Notes: generated by a model from the sequence alone, not told the origin. 64,000 nt of DNA from CAZDKK01 sp964603725 (GCA_964603725.1 CAZRWW010000009.1:1-64000), one strand, 5' to 3'. Numbered from the stretch's first letter, positions 47,501 to 56,125 are shown. Numbers and translations: made by a program.

Positions 47501-47669
47501 GCCCGAGGCCGGGCGCCTCGGTCAGGATCATCACCTGCTGGCTGCTCGCGTCCGGGAAGGCATCGATCGGCAGGCGCTGCCAGGCGACGACGCCGAGCGC
47601 GACGATCACGGCCGCCGCGAGCACGACGAGCATGCGATTGCGAAGCAGGATATCCACGAGCCGGCTCAT
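44598..47669 (-). CDS. czcA: Heavy-metal RND efflux pump inner-membrane transporter (CzcA/CusA family)
   Basis: 1023 residues, the normal length for HME-type RND pumps. Two large periplasmic loops separate the 12 membrane segments. The start RNRMLVVLAAAVIVALGVVA and the motifs PGLGPFDVEQQVTLPIE, VNSFGGLVRQVQV and FLPTLDEGAI are typical. The proton-relay segment reads IGMVVDGSIVVTEN, with Asp and Glu in place; the extra upstream Asp of CzcA-type (DFG-I) is Ile here, so metal specificity (divalent or Cu/Ag) is open. It works with the membrane-fusion and outer-membrane factors encoded upstream. AGGAGG precedes the ATG. Confidence 0.93.
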   Translation of the reverse strand: MSRLVDILLRNRMLVVLAAAVIVALGVVAWQRLPIDAFPDASSQQVMILTEAPGLGPFDVEQQVTLPIETVMGGLPHIRLVRSMSKTGLSQVVVVFEDHVDTYFARQVVFERLQLAREQLPPGVEPEMGPISTGLGEIFQYSLASDRHDLTELRTIQDWMVAPRLRAIPGVNEVNSFGGLVRQVQVVVDPQRLLEYDVTLRDIMDALAANNANAGGGFIVKDWEQENVRSVGLFGSPQDVRDVVLHAPDGTPVYLAQVAEVVPGHMTRLGAVSRDGRGEVAAGMVIMLKGENSKQVVERVKRALPAIERSLPEGVRFDAFYDRTDLVSAVIRTVSGALLQGGILVVLVLFLAIGSVRTALITALSLPLTALIAFILMGASGVTANLMSLGGLAIAIGMVVDGSIVVTENVARHVRAGGGRPNLALFGRAVREVARPITFSILTIILVFLPLFSLQDMEGKMFKPLALTMVFAMIGSLVAALTVVPVALSFLLRSAQRLEEPRLLQRLKERYLTVLAWAMRRRGLTLAAAAGILAVTLALTPLLGSEFLPTLDEGAIAINVVRLPNAGLEGAVATATYLEKALLEFPEVATVVSKTGRAEISEDPMGPEQTDLLIMLKPRRAWKTGRNKEELIAAIQERLARVPGIRPAFSQPIALRVNELISGLKSDVAVKVFGYEIDRLKQSGDAIATALRAIPGAQDVSVEQVAGFTQLEVIPDRRAMARHQLNMADLNEIIEVAVGGAVATEIVEDQKRFGVQVRFAEDARNSEEAIRRILVPTPAGARVPLGHIAELRRVEGPAQISRENTMRRVVVEANVRGRDLGGFVAEAQSRLAALEAGLPPGYWIEYGGTFENQQRAMRRLSIVVPLAIGLIYLMLYGALGSFTSAGLVLANLPFALVGGILAMLAFGIRLNVPAAVGFIALFGTAVQNGTVLVTFVDQLRRNGMELREAVITGCGLRFRALLMTAATTVLGLLPMLYATGSGAEIQRPLAVVVIGGLFTATLLTLIVLPTLYAWVRPRAGGAA

Positions 47670-47726
47670 GCCGCCCTCCTGATACGCGCGGGCCGGCAGG
47701 CCGCCCCTGCGCGGTTCCTCACCTGG

Positions 47727-49157
47727 CTAGTGCGCACAGCCTTCGCCCATCTTCTGGCGCAGCACGTCCGACTTGAGCAGGAATGCTCCGGTCGTGACGA
47801 TCGCCTGCCCGGGGACGAGGCCGCTCACCACTTCCACATGGCCCTGATCCCGCCGGCCCGCGACGATCGGGCGGCGCACGTAGTAATCCTCGGTGCAGTG
47901 GACGAAGACGAAGTCGCGCCCCTCATCGCTGAGCAGGGCGGCGGTGGGCACCGCCAGGCCCCGGGTCGTGGGGCCTGCGGTGAGGCGCACGCGGGCGAAC
48001 ATCCCCGGGCGCAGTTCGCCGGTGGGATTGGGAACCGTGACGCGGGCTCGCACGGTGCGGGTGGTGGCGTCCATCACGCGTCCCACGAAGTCGAGACGTC
48101 CCGGGAACCGCTCGCCGGGATAGGCCCGCACGGTGATGCTCGCGGGAGCGCCGGCGAGCTGTGCGCCGCGCAGCGCGGCGAGCTGATCCTCGTAGAGGTC
48201 CACCCACACCCACAGGCTGGATGCGTCGCCGATCTGGATGACCTCGGCGCCGGCCTCCACCCGCTCGCCCCGGGTGGCGTGCAGGGCGAGGACCTCGCCG
48301 GCCAGCGGCGCGCGCAGCCGGAGCACGCCGGTCGTGGCCGAGAGGCCGTCGCGTTCGAGCGCGGCGATCTCCTCGCCGGTGAGCCCGTAGCGGGCGAGGG
48401 CCTGTCGGACGGCCTGGGCCCGGATGCGGGCTTCCTCGTGCCGTTGGACCGCCTCCAGGTGTTCACGCTCGCTCGTGATCTGCGCGGCGCGCAGCTCGTT
48501 CTGGCGCCCGAGCGCGCGCTCGGCCACCCGCTCGGCGGCCCGGGCCTCGAGGAAGTCCGCCTGGGCCTCGCCGAGCTCGGTGCTTTCCAGCTCGACGAGC
48601 AGGTCGCCGGCCGCGACCGACTGGCCGAGATCCACGGCCGCACGCCGGACGATTCCCGGCGCGGATGGCCCGAGGTGTACAACCAGGCGTTCATCGAACT
48701 GGATCTCGCCGCTCAGCTCGATCTCCGCCGTGAGCGGGCCCGGGGCGATCTCGACGACCTCCACCAGACCGCTGGCGATCAGCTCCGGCGGGACTTGCGC
48801 GATGCCGACCTCATAGCGACACTCTTCGCAACGGTACGCGGGCAGGTCGTGCTCGCAGCGTTGCGCGAGCAGGCTCTCCACCGACTGGTCCAGATCGCCG
48901 CCGCTGGCGTGGTCGTGGCCTTCGTGGGCGTGGTCGGCATGGTCGCTGCCCGCCTGAACGCAGTCCGCGTGGGTCCCACCCGCATGGTCGTGGCCCGCGT
49001 GGTCTTCCCCCGGCTGGTCGAGGCGCGCCTGGTGTTCAGGGTGCCGCTCGGCGCTCGAACCCTCGGACTGGCAGGCGGTCCCCGCCAGCATGAGCGCGAG
49101 CGCGAACAGGGCGGGCCCCACCGAGCCACAACTACTGACGCTGCGCGTTGTCGTCAT
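47727..49157 (-). CDS. czcB: RND efflux membrane-fusion lipoprotein (CzcB/CusB family) with His-rich N-terminus
   Basis: 476 residues. A lipobox-like LAGTAC ends the signal; the mature protein begins with a His/Asp-rich stretch of about 50 residues (for example HAGHDHAGG and HADHAHEGHDH), a metal-binding feature. CEHDLPAYRCEECRYEVG adds a Cys-rich site (C-x8-C-x2-C). Then comes the normal fusion-protein core: barrel-sandwich, alpha-hairpin with RAAERVAERALGRQNELRAA, and beta-barrel (SLWVWVDLYEDQLAALRG). It connects the inner-membrane pump to the outer-membrane channel in the periplasm. The start lies inside the end of the czcC gene (26-base overlap) with GGAGG 8 bases upstream. Confidence 0.92.
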   Translation of the reverse strand: MTTTRSVSSCGSVGPALFALALMLAGTACQSEGSSAERHPEHQARLDQPGEDHAGHDHAGGTHADCVQAGSDHADHAHEGHDHASGGDLDQSVESLLAQRCEHDLPAYRCEECRYEVGIAQVPPELIASGLVEVVEIAPGPLTAEIELSGEIQFDERLVVHLGPSAPGIVRRAAVDLGQSVAAGDLLVELESTELGEAQADFLEARAAERVAERALGRQNELRAAQITSEREHLEAVQRHEEARIRAQAVRQALARYGLTGEEIAALERDGLSATTGVLRLRAPLAGEVLALHATRGERVEAGAEVIQIGDASSLWVWVDLYEDQLAALRGAQLAGAPASITVRAYPGERFPGRLDFVGRVMDATTRTVRARVTVPNPTGELRPGMFARVRLTAGPTTRGLAVPTAALLSDEGRDFVFVHCTEDYYVRRPIVAGRRDQGHVEVVSGLVPGQAIVTTGAFLLKSDVLRQKMGEGCAH

Positions 49158-50472
49158 CCGCGAATCCTCCCATCAACGTGGATAGCCTCAGGGCGGCCAG
49201 TTGCAGCTCCAGCCTGGCGTCCCACAGCTGCGCCGCGATTTCGGTCGCCTCGCGCTCCGCGGCCAAGGTCTCGAGCACGTCGGCTTCGCCCACCTGGTAC
49301 ATCTGCTCGAGCGCGGCGGCCGCGGCCGCCGCCTTGGGCAGGATCTCCAGCCGATAGCGGCGCTCGCGCGCCAGGGCGGCCGACGTCTCCGCGTGCGCCT
49401 CGCGCACCTCCGCCTCGAGCTGCCTCTCCGTCAACTCGCGCAGCCAGCGCGCCTCTTCTTGCTGCGCGCGCGCCCGGGCCACGGCGCCGCCATTCCAGTT
49501 CCACAACGGCACGGCCAGGGCCAGCCGCGCGCCGCGGCTCTCGGCGTCCAGCTCCCGCTCGTAGAATCCGCTCGCGGAGACGTCCGGCCAGCGCGCCCAC
49601 CGCTCGGCCGCCAGCCGGTGGCCCGCGGAGCGCACCCGCGAAGCAGCCGCCTGCAGCTCGGGCTGCCGCTCGCGGGCCACCGTCAAGGCCTCGGCGAGCG
49701 CCGGGACTTGGGGCGGGTCCGCGAGGTCGGCCTCCAGGCGCACCTCCGGGGGCAGACCGCCGCCCAGCCAGGCAGAGAGCGTCTCCAGCCCCGCGGCGTG
49801 ATGGAGCGTCGCGGCATCTTGCTCGATTTCGATGCGCGCCAGCTCGATCTCGAACTGCTGGGCTTCCAGCGGCCGAGCCTCGCCGTGGCGCACGCGCAGG
49901 CGAGCCACTTCGGCCAGATGCGCCACCTGCTGCTGGGACTGCGCCAGCACGCGCAACCGCTCCTGGCCGTGCGCCAGGCTGAGGAAGAGGCCGCGGAGCT
50001 GGGCGAACGCTTCCTGGCGTCGGGCTCGCGCTTCCCAGGCGACCGCAGTGCGCTCGGCCGCGGCCGCCTGTGCGCCGCCGCGGCGGGCGAGGGGCGAGAG
50101 CAGCGGGAGGGTCACCTCGACTTCCCAGACGCGCCGGCTCTCCGCTCCCTCCAGCGCCTGGCCGGATCCCAGGCCCAGACCGACCTCGGGGTTCGGGTAG
50201 GCGCGGGCTTCAGCAGCCTCGCCGTCCGCGGCCGCCACGGTGCTGAGGGCCGCCCTGTACAGGGGGTGCCGGTCGATCGCCGCCGCGACGTCGCCCCACG
50301 TCAGAGTCGCGGGCCCCTGGGTCGTGACGCTGGCGGCCGAGTCGGTCAGCGGACCGTCCACTGAGCCGGCGACCGAGCCGGCGACCGAGCAGGTCACCGA
50401 GCAGGCGACCGAGCAGGCCGTGAAGACCAGCACACCTCGAAGGCCCGACGCGCGGGCCGGATGCCGATGCAT
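49132..50472 (-). CDS. czcC: RND efflux outer-membrane channel (CzcC/CusC, TolC family)
   Basis: 446 residues from the ATG at 50472, which has GAGGTGG just upstream; a longer frame from 50523 lacks a signal. Two TolC-type halves have the usual helical pattern (ARAYPNPEVGLGLGSGQALE; RLALAVPLWNWNGGAVARARAQQEEA; EVREAHAETSAALARERRYR; MYQVGEADVLETLAAEREATE). It forms the outer-membrane exit duct. The signal peptide is odd: after GLRGVLVFT it contains five four-residue units (ACSV, ACSV, TCSV, AGSV, AGSV), encoded by a 12-base DNA repeat. Several units resemble a lipobox, so the cleavage site is unclear. Confidence 0.88.
   Translation of the reverse strand: MHRHPARASGLRGVLVFTACSVACSVTCSVAGSVAGSVDGPLTDSAASVTTQGPATLTWGDVAAAIDRHPLYRAALSTVAAADGEAAEARAYPNPEVGLGLGSGQALEGAESRRVWEVEVTLPLLSPLARRGGAQAAAAERTAVAWEARARRQEAFAQLRGLFLSLAHGQERLRVLAQSQQQVAHLAEVARLRVRHGEARPLEAQQFEIELARIEIEQDAATLHHAAGLETLSAWLGGGLPPEVRLEADLADPPQVPALAEALTVARERQPELQAAASRVRSAGHRLAAERWARWPDVSASGFYERELDAESRGARLALAVPLWNWNGGAVARARAQQEEARWLRELTERQLEAEVREAHAETSAALARERRYRLEILPKAAAAAAALEQMYQVGEADVLETLAAEREATEIAAQLWDARLELQLAALRLSTLMGGFADDDNAQRQ
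50356..50415. repeat. 12-base tandem repeat inside the czcC signal-peptide region
   Basis: Five units of GGCGACCGAGCA type (50356-50367 diverged; 50368-50415 four near-identical copies), each coding four residues. Copy-number change by slippage would keep the frame and alter only signal length. Confidence 0.8.
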
Positions 50473-50584
50473 GGTTCCACCTCGTCTCGCGGCTCGAGCG
50501 GCCCTCTGGCAGGGGCGCTCCACCGCACGGCTGATGCTTCGTTCTGTGAATTCGGGCGAAGAAGGGCGCTTGGGTCAGCCCCGC

Positions 50585-51037
50585 TCAGCAGCGGGGAGGG
50601 CGCTCGAGGGGCAGGGTAGAGAGCCAGGGGATTTGCTGAGGGGGTGGGAGGATCAGATCACCGATGAGCGTTGGCGGGACGTTGCCCGCGGGTGTGGGTG
50701 CGATGGCCGCGGCATGGCAGGCGCAGGGGCAGCCGCTGCCGCCGCAGCCCTCGCCGTCGCCGTCGCCGGGAGCGCCCGGGTGGCAACCAGCCGGGTCGTG
50801 GTTCTCGTGCTCCGCCGGCGAGCCCGGGCGGTCGGGCCGCGCGCCCTGGCAGTCGCCGCATCCCGCCGGGGGCAGCTCCACGACGCCTGGGTGCTCGCCC
50901 TCGCACCGAGCCGCCGGCGGCTCGGCGGCGACTTCGCGCGCGCCGCAGGCATTGTTTGCCATGAGCAGCATCAGACCCGTCAGAATCGACGGCAGGAAGA
51001 ACCGCAGGGATGACTGCAGAAAAAGCTGTCGCTTCAT
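50585..51037 (-). CDS. Small exported Cys/His-rich protein, possible metal-binding partner of the efflux system
   Basis: 150 residues from the ATG at 51037; an upstream in-frame Met is possible but gives no export signal. MKRQLFLQSSLRFFLPSILTG and LMLLMANNACG form a signal or lipoprotein-like start. The mature protein is rich in Pro, Gly, Cys and His (CGDCQG; CHPGAPGDGDGEGCGGSGCP; CACHAAA) and ends PPRC. This suggests metal or thiol chemistry. It is the first gene of the efflux operon, 112 bases before czcC, on the same strand. I do not recognise a family, and no strong ribosome-binding site is visible; coding is supported by the export signal, operon position and high Cys content. Confidence 0.55.
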   Translation of the reverse strand: MKRQLFLQSSLRFFLPSILTGLMLLMANNACGAREVAAEPPAARCEGEHPGVVELPPAGCGDCQGARPDRPGSPAEHENHDPAGCHPGAPGDGDGEGCGGSGCPCACHAAAIAPTPAGNVPPTLIGDLILPPPQQIPWLSTLPLERPPRC

Positions 51038-51249
51038 GCTTGCCAGAGTTGACCGCCTTCCGGACTCAGCGCCGAGCACCTGTCGCTTGGCCGACCACCA
51101 CGCGGCCATTGCCGCTTCAACACTCCGCCCTGGCGTGATGTTCCACCCGAATCCGCGCCGGGCCGCGCTTCGGCGTCTGCAACATCGTGGACTCCGGCGG
51201 GGGGAGTGCCGCAGCCGTGGCGCGGGGCCATCCCGCGGATGCGCCGAAT

Positions 51250-53883
51250 CTACCTCAGCGCCTGGACCTTGCGCACGGCCACGCCCTCGGGCGCGCTCAC
51301 GCGGACGAGATAGAACCCGGTCTCGGAGACGTCTCGCGCGAGGTCGGCACGCAACCTGTGCGACCCCCCGGCGAACTCGCCCTCGGCAAGCACCGCGACA
51401 CGCCGCCCGCTCACGTCGAACAGCTCGGCGCGCACGCTCCCACCATCGGACAGATCGAAGCCCACCTCGAGCCAATCGCCGGCCGGATTGGGCTCCAGGG
51501 TGAGCTGCAGGCGGCTCGCTCCGGCCGAGTCCGGCGCGCCGCGCGCGCCGTCGGCCTGCACGTTGGCCGGATCGAGGGGCAGGTAGTCCCAGATCCCGCG
51601 GCCGTAAGTGCCGAAGCGCGCCGCGCCGATCTCGGGCACCCATTCGACGCACCAGTAGGTGGTCAGCGGCGCCTCCGTGCCCAGCAGGCTCACCCACCGG
51701 TCCGTGGTTTCGTCATACCCGTAGGGCCCCGCCTCGCAGGCCGCATAGGGCGTCTCCTCGATCAGACCGCCCAGCGCAAGGCCGAGCACCAGCGTTTGCG
51801 GCAGGCCGGCGCCCAGGCCGGTCCAGTGGACGCCCCCATCCTGCGTGCGCCAGACGGCGTGGCCGCTGTAGCCGCTGCCGCCCACGTAGGCGACATCGCG
51901 GTTCGTGGGCGAGGCCACGATGGCGGTGCCGTAGAAGTAGTGCGCGCCTGGACCGTGCGCGGCCTGCATCCAGTGGGCGCCGGCGTCGTGCGAGTACCAG
52001 AGCAAGCCCTGATTCGTCGTGGCGTACCAGTATCGGTGGTCGGCGGGCGAGATCGCCAGGCCGGTGAGGAAGCCCCCCGTGGCGCCGAAGTCCTGGGGCA
52101 GCTCGGTCATCAGGTAGGAGTACCCGGCGCCTTGGCGCTCGTACCTCCACAAGTGATCGCCGCAGAAGAAGAACACGTCGGTGTCGAGCGGATCGGCGGT
52201 GATGGCCGGCATCCAGCTATGCTGGCAGTTGGGGAAGTCGATCTGCATCAGCACGTACGGAGGGTTCTCGTTCTTCTGCAGCAAGACGAAGCCGGGGTAG
52301 ACCGAGTAGAGCCAGCTGTGATTGCGCGTGGCCGAGGTCAGGTGGCCGTAGTCGCCGCTGATGAGCTGCTCGAAGGGCAGGTAGGCCTGCCGCCCGCCCG
52401 GTCGCGACTGCTGGTAGCCCTGATCCTGGGATCCGCCGACGATCAGATAGGGGTCGGTGGCGCTGGTGAACGTGCTGTAATACTGACTGATCGCCAGTCC
52501 CCACAGCGACAGGTTCTGGACCGTCGAGCCGCCGTCGTAGGAGACGTAGGTGCCGCCGTCGGTGTTGAAGTAGATCGCCTCCTGTCCGTTCACCATGTGA
52601 ATGTCCATCCCGGGCAGGTCGGCGTGTAGCTTGTTGGCCGGATCGCCGTAGTATTCCCACCAATCGTTGAGCTTGGTGAAGGACAGCCCGCCGTTGGTCG
52701 AGCGGAAGCACTCGACGCCCGCAAAGAAGACCAGGTTCGGGTCGCTGATCGAGGCCACCAGCGTTTCCCAGAAGTCGGGGATGTCGTAGCACCAGGCCCA
52801 TTGGAGCCCGCCGTCGCCGGAGCGGTAGAGCTTCCAGGCGCTGCCCTCCTTGAGCGCGGCGTAGAAGGAGGGCGCGCCCGCCTCCGAGCCGGCCAGCAGC
52901 ACGCCCCCGACGCCGGCCCCGCTGGGCGCGCTGCCGAGGGTCTGGAAGCTCAGGGCCCCGTCGTGCGAAACGAGCAGGGTATTGCCGTCCATCGCAAATA
53001 GCGGTCCCCCGGCCACGCGGTCGATCCACAGATCGCACGGCGGCGAGCCGCCCAGATTGCAGCGGTACTCGAAGTCGGCCCCGCCGTTGGTCGAGCGCAT
53101 GATGAGGTACCCGGTCTGATAGCCCCCCGAGATCGTCTTGCGCCCATTGACCAGCAGGTAGACTGTGCGCGGCTGCGCGGCGTCGTGCACGATGCGCTTG
53201 ACCGTCCACATGAGCTCGGGCAGACCCGCGGGCACGAACCAGGTCTGGCCCCCGTCCGCTGTCGCGTGAACCGTTGTCGCCGTGAGCGTGATGACCATCT
53301 CGGGCTCGCCGGGGCCCGCGCCGGGCGGGACGACCAGGAGCTGGTGGGATCCGCGGCCGAGGCCATCCGAGAGCGCCGTCCAGCCTTCACCGGCGAGCGT
53401 GCCGCGCCACACGCCGCCCAGGTCGGAGCCCACGTACAAGTGCGTCCCATCGCTGCTCGGATGGGCGGCATGCGTGCGCCCGGCCAGATCGACGCTGCCC
53501 AGCTCTTGCCAGCGGTCGGTGCGCTCATCGCGTTCGAGGCGGGTGTAGCGCTCCAGCGCCAGCGCCTCGCGGTTGGCCGCCTCGATCGCGCGCCAGTCGA
53601 TGCCCGGCTCCGCCCGATGCAGGCTCTCGTACCAGGCCTCGCGCTCGCGCCGGTGCTCCTTGCGCGCCGACTTCCACAGCGCGATCTCGGTCGGCGCCGG
53701 CGGCGTCGCGCCGCGCGCGGCGTCGCGCCGAGGATCGCTGAGGCTCACGGGCCTGCCCGTGGCGATGCGCCCGGCGTCGGCCGGCCGCTCGCCGAGCCCC
53801 AGCATCGCGACGCCGCCCGCCGCGATCAGCGCCGCGGCGGCCACCCATCCTCCCCAGGTCGCGAAACGGCGTTTGCAGCGCAT
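51250..53883 (-). CDS. Secreted BNR/sortilin-like propeller protein with FlgD-like tail
   Basis: 877 residues. The ATG at 53883 follows GGGAGGAAG; the longer open frame from 54048 runs into the tRNA region. The N-terminus (RFATWGGWVAAAALIAAGGVAML) is a signal or anchor. The body has many BNR/Asp-box-like turns (STNGGLSFTKLND; SGDGGLQWAWC; SHDAGAHWMQAA; RTQDGGVHWTGLG), each typical of sialidase/Vps10 propeller blades, probably ten-bladed. No sialidase Arg triad is obvious. The C-terminus (LTLEPNPAGDWLEVGFDLSD; FDVSGRRVAVLAEGEF; FYLVRVSAP) is an FlgD/T9SS-like module. Likely surface-located, function unknown. Same strand as the efflux operon, 212 bases upstream of it. Confidence 0.82.
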   Translation of the reverse strand: MRCKRRFATWGGWVAAAALIAAGGVAMLGLGERPADAGRIATGRPVSLSDPRRDAARGATPPAPTEIALWKSARKEHRREREAWYESLHRAEPGIDWRAIEAANREALALERYTRLERDERTDRWQELGSVDLAGRTHAAHPSSDGTHLYVGSDLGGVWRGTLAGEGWTALSDGLGRGSHQLLVVPPGAGPGEPEMVITLTATTVHATADGGQTWFVPAGLPELMWTVKRIVHDAAQPRTVYLLVNGRKTISGGYQTGYLIMRSTNGGADFEYRCNLGGSPPCDLWIDRVAGGPLFAMDGNTLLVSHDGALSFQTLGSAPSGAGVGGVLLAGSEAGAPSFYAALKEGSAWKLYRSGDGGLQWAWCYDIPDFWETLVASISDPNLVFFAGVECFRSTNGGLSFTKLNDWWEYYGDPANKLHADLPGMDIHMVNGQEAIYFNTDGGTYVSYDGGSTVQNLSLWGLAISQYYSTFTSATDPYLIVGGSQDQGYQQSRPGGRQAYLPFEQLISGDYGHLTSATRNHSWLYSVYPGFVLLQKNENPPYVLMQIDFPNCQHSWMPAITADPLDTDVFFFCGDHLWRYERQGAGYSYLMTELPQDFGATGGFLTGLAISPADHRYWYATTNQGLLWYSHDAGAHWMQAAHGPGAHYFYGTAIVASPTNRDVAYVGGSGYSGHAVWRTQDGGVHWTGLGAGLPQTLVLGLALGGLIEETPYAACEAGPYGYDETTDRWVSLLGTEAPLTTYWCVEWVPEIGAARFGTYGRGIWDYLPLDPANVQADGARGAPDSAGASRLQLTLEPNPAGDWLEVGFDLSDGGSVRAELFDVSGRRVAVLAEGEFAGGSHRLRADLARDVSETGFYLVRVSAPEGVAVRKVQALR

Positions 53884-54008
53884 GCACTTCCTCCCGGGTG
53901 CGACCGGCGGCGCCGGCCAGAATCCTCCCGAATTCCTCATTCTATCATGGAATCCGCGGCGGGATCGCCGGATCGCACCGGGCCGGACGCGGCGCGCGGC
54001 GGCAACTG

Positions 54009-54035
54009 AAAGCCCGCAAGCGCGGGCTTGCGGGC
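54009..54035 (-). terminator. Intrinsic terminator after the initiator tRNA
   Basis: On the minus strand GCCCGCAAGC, loop CCGC, GCTTGCGGGC, then TTTC. The 10-base-pair stem is perfect. It lies 14 bases after the tRNA 3' end and probably ends the eno-ftsB-tRNA transcription unit. Confidence 0.85.
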
Positions 54036-54049
54036 CTCCGGGATGCACT

Positions 54050-54126
<77 letters not shown>

Positions 54127-54199
54127 CCATGTGAGGGCGAAAAACGAACCATACGCCCCGGTGCCGGCTCTGTCAACTGGCTATCCTGCCGCTCCGGGC

Positions 54200-54721
54200 T
54201 CAATATCCCCCGGCCGGGGCCGAGCTCGGGGTGCCGACCCAGTGCCTGGCTCGATCGATGAGCTGACGGTCCAGGTCGTCCTCGGGCAGCACGTAGATGC
54301 GCTCGTTCGCTCGCACGAAGCCGAACTCCTCGCGCGCTACCCGCTCCAGCGCCGTCGGATCGCCCCCCTGGACCGCCAGAATGACACGCTCGAGCGAGTC
54401 ACAGGCCGCCTCGAGCCGCGCCACCTGCGTGTCGGTCCCCCGGGCCTGGTGCCGCAGCTTCAGGAGTTGAAACGTGCCGCCGGAGCTGAAGAAGATGGCG
54501 TAGAGCCCCCAGATCCCCACGCCCAGGACCGCCATGCGCCACCATTGCTCGCGGCTCGACTGCCAGAGCTTGCGCAGGAACCGCCCCTCCTGACGACGCG
54601 CGGCGGTCTCCTCCGTCGTCGGCGGGTGGTCATCCCAGGGGGCCGCGGGCCGGTGGCGATGCCCCCCCGACCGCAGCGCGCGGTTCCACGCCTCCGGCCA
54701 ATCTCCGAAACCCATCCCCAT
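54200..54721 (-). CDS. FtsB/DivIC-like cell-division protein
   Basis: 173 residues from the ATG at 54721; AGAAGG lies 2 bases before it and 8 bases before the next Met (54715), so either start is possible. A cytoplasmic N-terminal part (~60 residues, basic) is followed by one membrane segment (MAVLGVGIWGLYAIFF) and a helical coiled-coil (LLKLRHQARGTDTQVARLEAACDSLERVI), then ALERVAREEFGFVRANERIYVLP, the typical FtsB/DivIC signature that includes the REEFG-like motif. It would join FtsL and FtsQ at the division site. The eno-ftsB neighbourhood is widespread in bacteria. The N-terminal extension is longer than in E. coli FtsB (103 residues). Confidence 0.85.
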   Translation of the reverse strand: MGMGFGDWPEAWNRALRSGGHRHRPAAPWDDHPPTTEETAARRQEGRFLRKLWQSSREQWWRMAVLGVGIWGLYAIFFSSGGTFQLLKLRHQARGTDTQVARLEAACDSLERVILAVQGGDPTALERVAREEFGFVRANERIYVLPEDDLDRQLIDRARHWVGTPSSAPAGGY

Positions 54722-54785
54722 CACCTTCTGGGCGCGGCCTGCCCGCCGCTCGCGGCCACCGGGTCGCCCCGAACGCCCCCGTCGC

Positions 54786-56075
54786 TCACCGCCGCCAGCG
54801 GGCGAAAGCGGCGTGGCCGGGGTAGCGGGCCTCTTCCTCGAGCTCTTCCTCGATGCGCAGGAGACGGTTGTACTTGGCGATGCGCTCCGAACGCGACAGC
54901 GACCCGGTCTTGATGAAGCCCGTGTTCATCGCCACCGCCAGGTCGGCGATCGACGTATCCTCGGTCTCTCCGGAGCGGTGCGAGACGACGTTGGTGTAGC
55001 CGTGCCGCGTCGCCAGGGCCATGGTCTCGAGCGTCTCGGTCACGGAGCCGATCTGATTGAGCTTGATCAGGATCGAATTGCAGATGCCCTCGGCGACGCC
55101 GCGGCTGAGCCGCGTGGTGTTGGTGACGAACAGGTCGTCGCCCACGAGCATCACGCGGTGCCCGAGGCGCTCGGTGAGCATCTTCCAACCCTCCCAGTCG
55201 TCCTCGGCCAGGCCGTCCTCGACCGACACGATCGGGTACTTCTCGATCAGACGCTCATAGAAGCGGATCATGTCTTCCGCGGTGAACTCGGTTTGTTCTT
55301 CGGCCTTCATGACGTAATTGCCGCCCGCGTACAGCTCGCTCGCGGCGACATCCAGCGCGAGGGCGACCTGCTGGCCGGGTTCGTAGCCGGCCTTTTCGAT
55401 CGCCTCGATGATCACGTCCAGGGCATGGCTGTTGGACCGCAGGCTGGGGGCGAAGCCTCCCTCGTCGCCCACGGCGGTCACGAAGCCGTATCCCTTCAAC
55501 ACCTTCTTGAGACTGTGAAAGACCTCGGCGCCCATGCGCAGCGCCTCCGTGAAGGTCTTGGCCCCCACCGGAACGAGCATGAACTCCTGGATGTCGACGT
55601 TGTTGTCGGCGTGCGATCCGCCGTTGAGCACGTTCATGAGCGGCACGGGCAACGTCCGCGCGCTCACGCCGCCCAGGTAGCGGTAGAGCGGCAGGCCCAG
55701 CATGTCGGCCGCCGCGTGCGCCGTGGCGAGCGAGACCCCGAGGATCGCGTTGGCGCCGAGGCTCGATTTGTTCGGCGTCCCATCGAGCTCGCACATGGCC
55801 TGATCGATCAGCGCCTGCTGCGTGGCGTCCTCGCCGAGGATCTCGGGAGCGATCTTCTCGTGGACGTTCTCGATGGCCTTGAGCACGCCCTTGCCCAGGT
55901 ACCGATCGGGGTCGCCGTCGCGCAACTCGAGCGCCTCGTGCTCCCCGGTCGATGCCCCCGATGGCACGATCGCCCGGCCGCTCGCTCCGCCGGCCACGTG
56001 CACTTCGACCTCCAGCGTCGGGTTGCCGCGCGAATCCAACACCTCCCGGGCCAGCACTTGCTCGATCGTGGTCAT
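54786..56075 (-). CDS. eno: Enolase
   Basis: 429 residues, same length class as known enolases (E. coli 432). It starts with TTIEQVLAREVLDSRGNPT and has SGASTGEHEALELRD, GGSHADNNVDIQEFM (catalytic-loop His), SVEDGLAEDDWEGW (Mg2+ ligand) and LIKLNQIGSVTET plus VVSHRSGETEDTSIAD near the C-terminus, all standard active-site elements. It converts 2-phosphoglycerate to phosphoenolpyruvate in glycolysis and may join the RNA degradosome. GGGGAGGA precedes the ATG at 56075; the open frame upstream is not coding. Promoter at 56126-56153; ftsB follows 64 bases later. Confidence 0.98.
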   Translation of the reverse strand: MTTIEQVLAREVLDSRGNPTLEVEVHVAGGASGRAIVPSGASTGEHEALELRDGDPDRYLGKGVLKAIENVHEKIAPEILGEDATQQALIDQAMCELDGTPNKSSLGANAILGVSLATAHAAADMLGLPLYRYLGGVSARTLPVPLMNVLNGGSHADNNVDIQEFMLVPVGAKTFTEALRMGAEVFHSLKKVLKGYGFVTAVGDEGGFAPSLRSNSHALDVIIEAIEKAGYEPGQQVALALDVAASELYAGGNYVMKAEEQTEFTAEDMIRFYERLIEKYPIVSVEDGLAEDDWEGWKMLTERLGHRVMLVGDDLFVTNTTRLSRGVAEGICNSILIKLNQIGSVTETLETMALATRHGYTNVVSHRSGETEDTSIADLAVAMNTGFIKTGSLSRSERIAKYNRLLRIEEELEEEARYPGHAAFARWRR

Positions 56076-56125
56076 GGTTCCTCCCCGCGCCCCCGGCGCC
56101 CCCTTTGCGAATCTCCAAAAGCTGC

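Noticed and set aside
46875..49982. A 1035-codon open frame on the plus strand spanning czcA, czcB and czcC
   Set aside because: It crosses three well-supported minus-strand genes and translates to His/Arg/Ala-rich sequence without domains.
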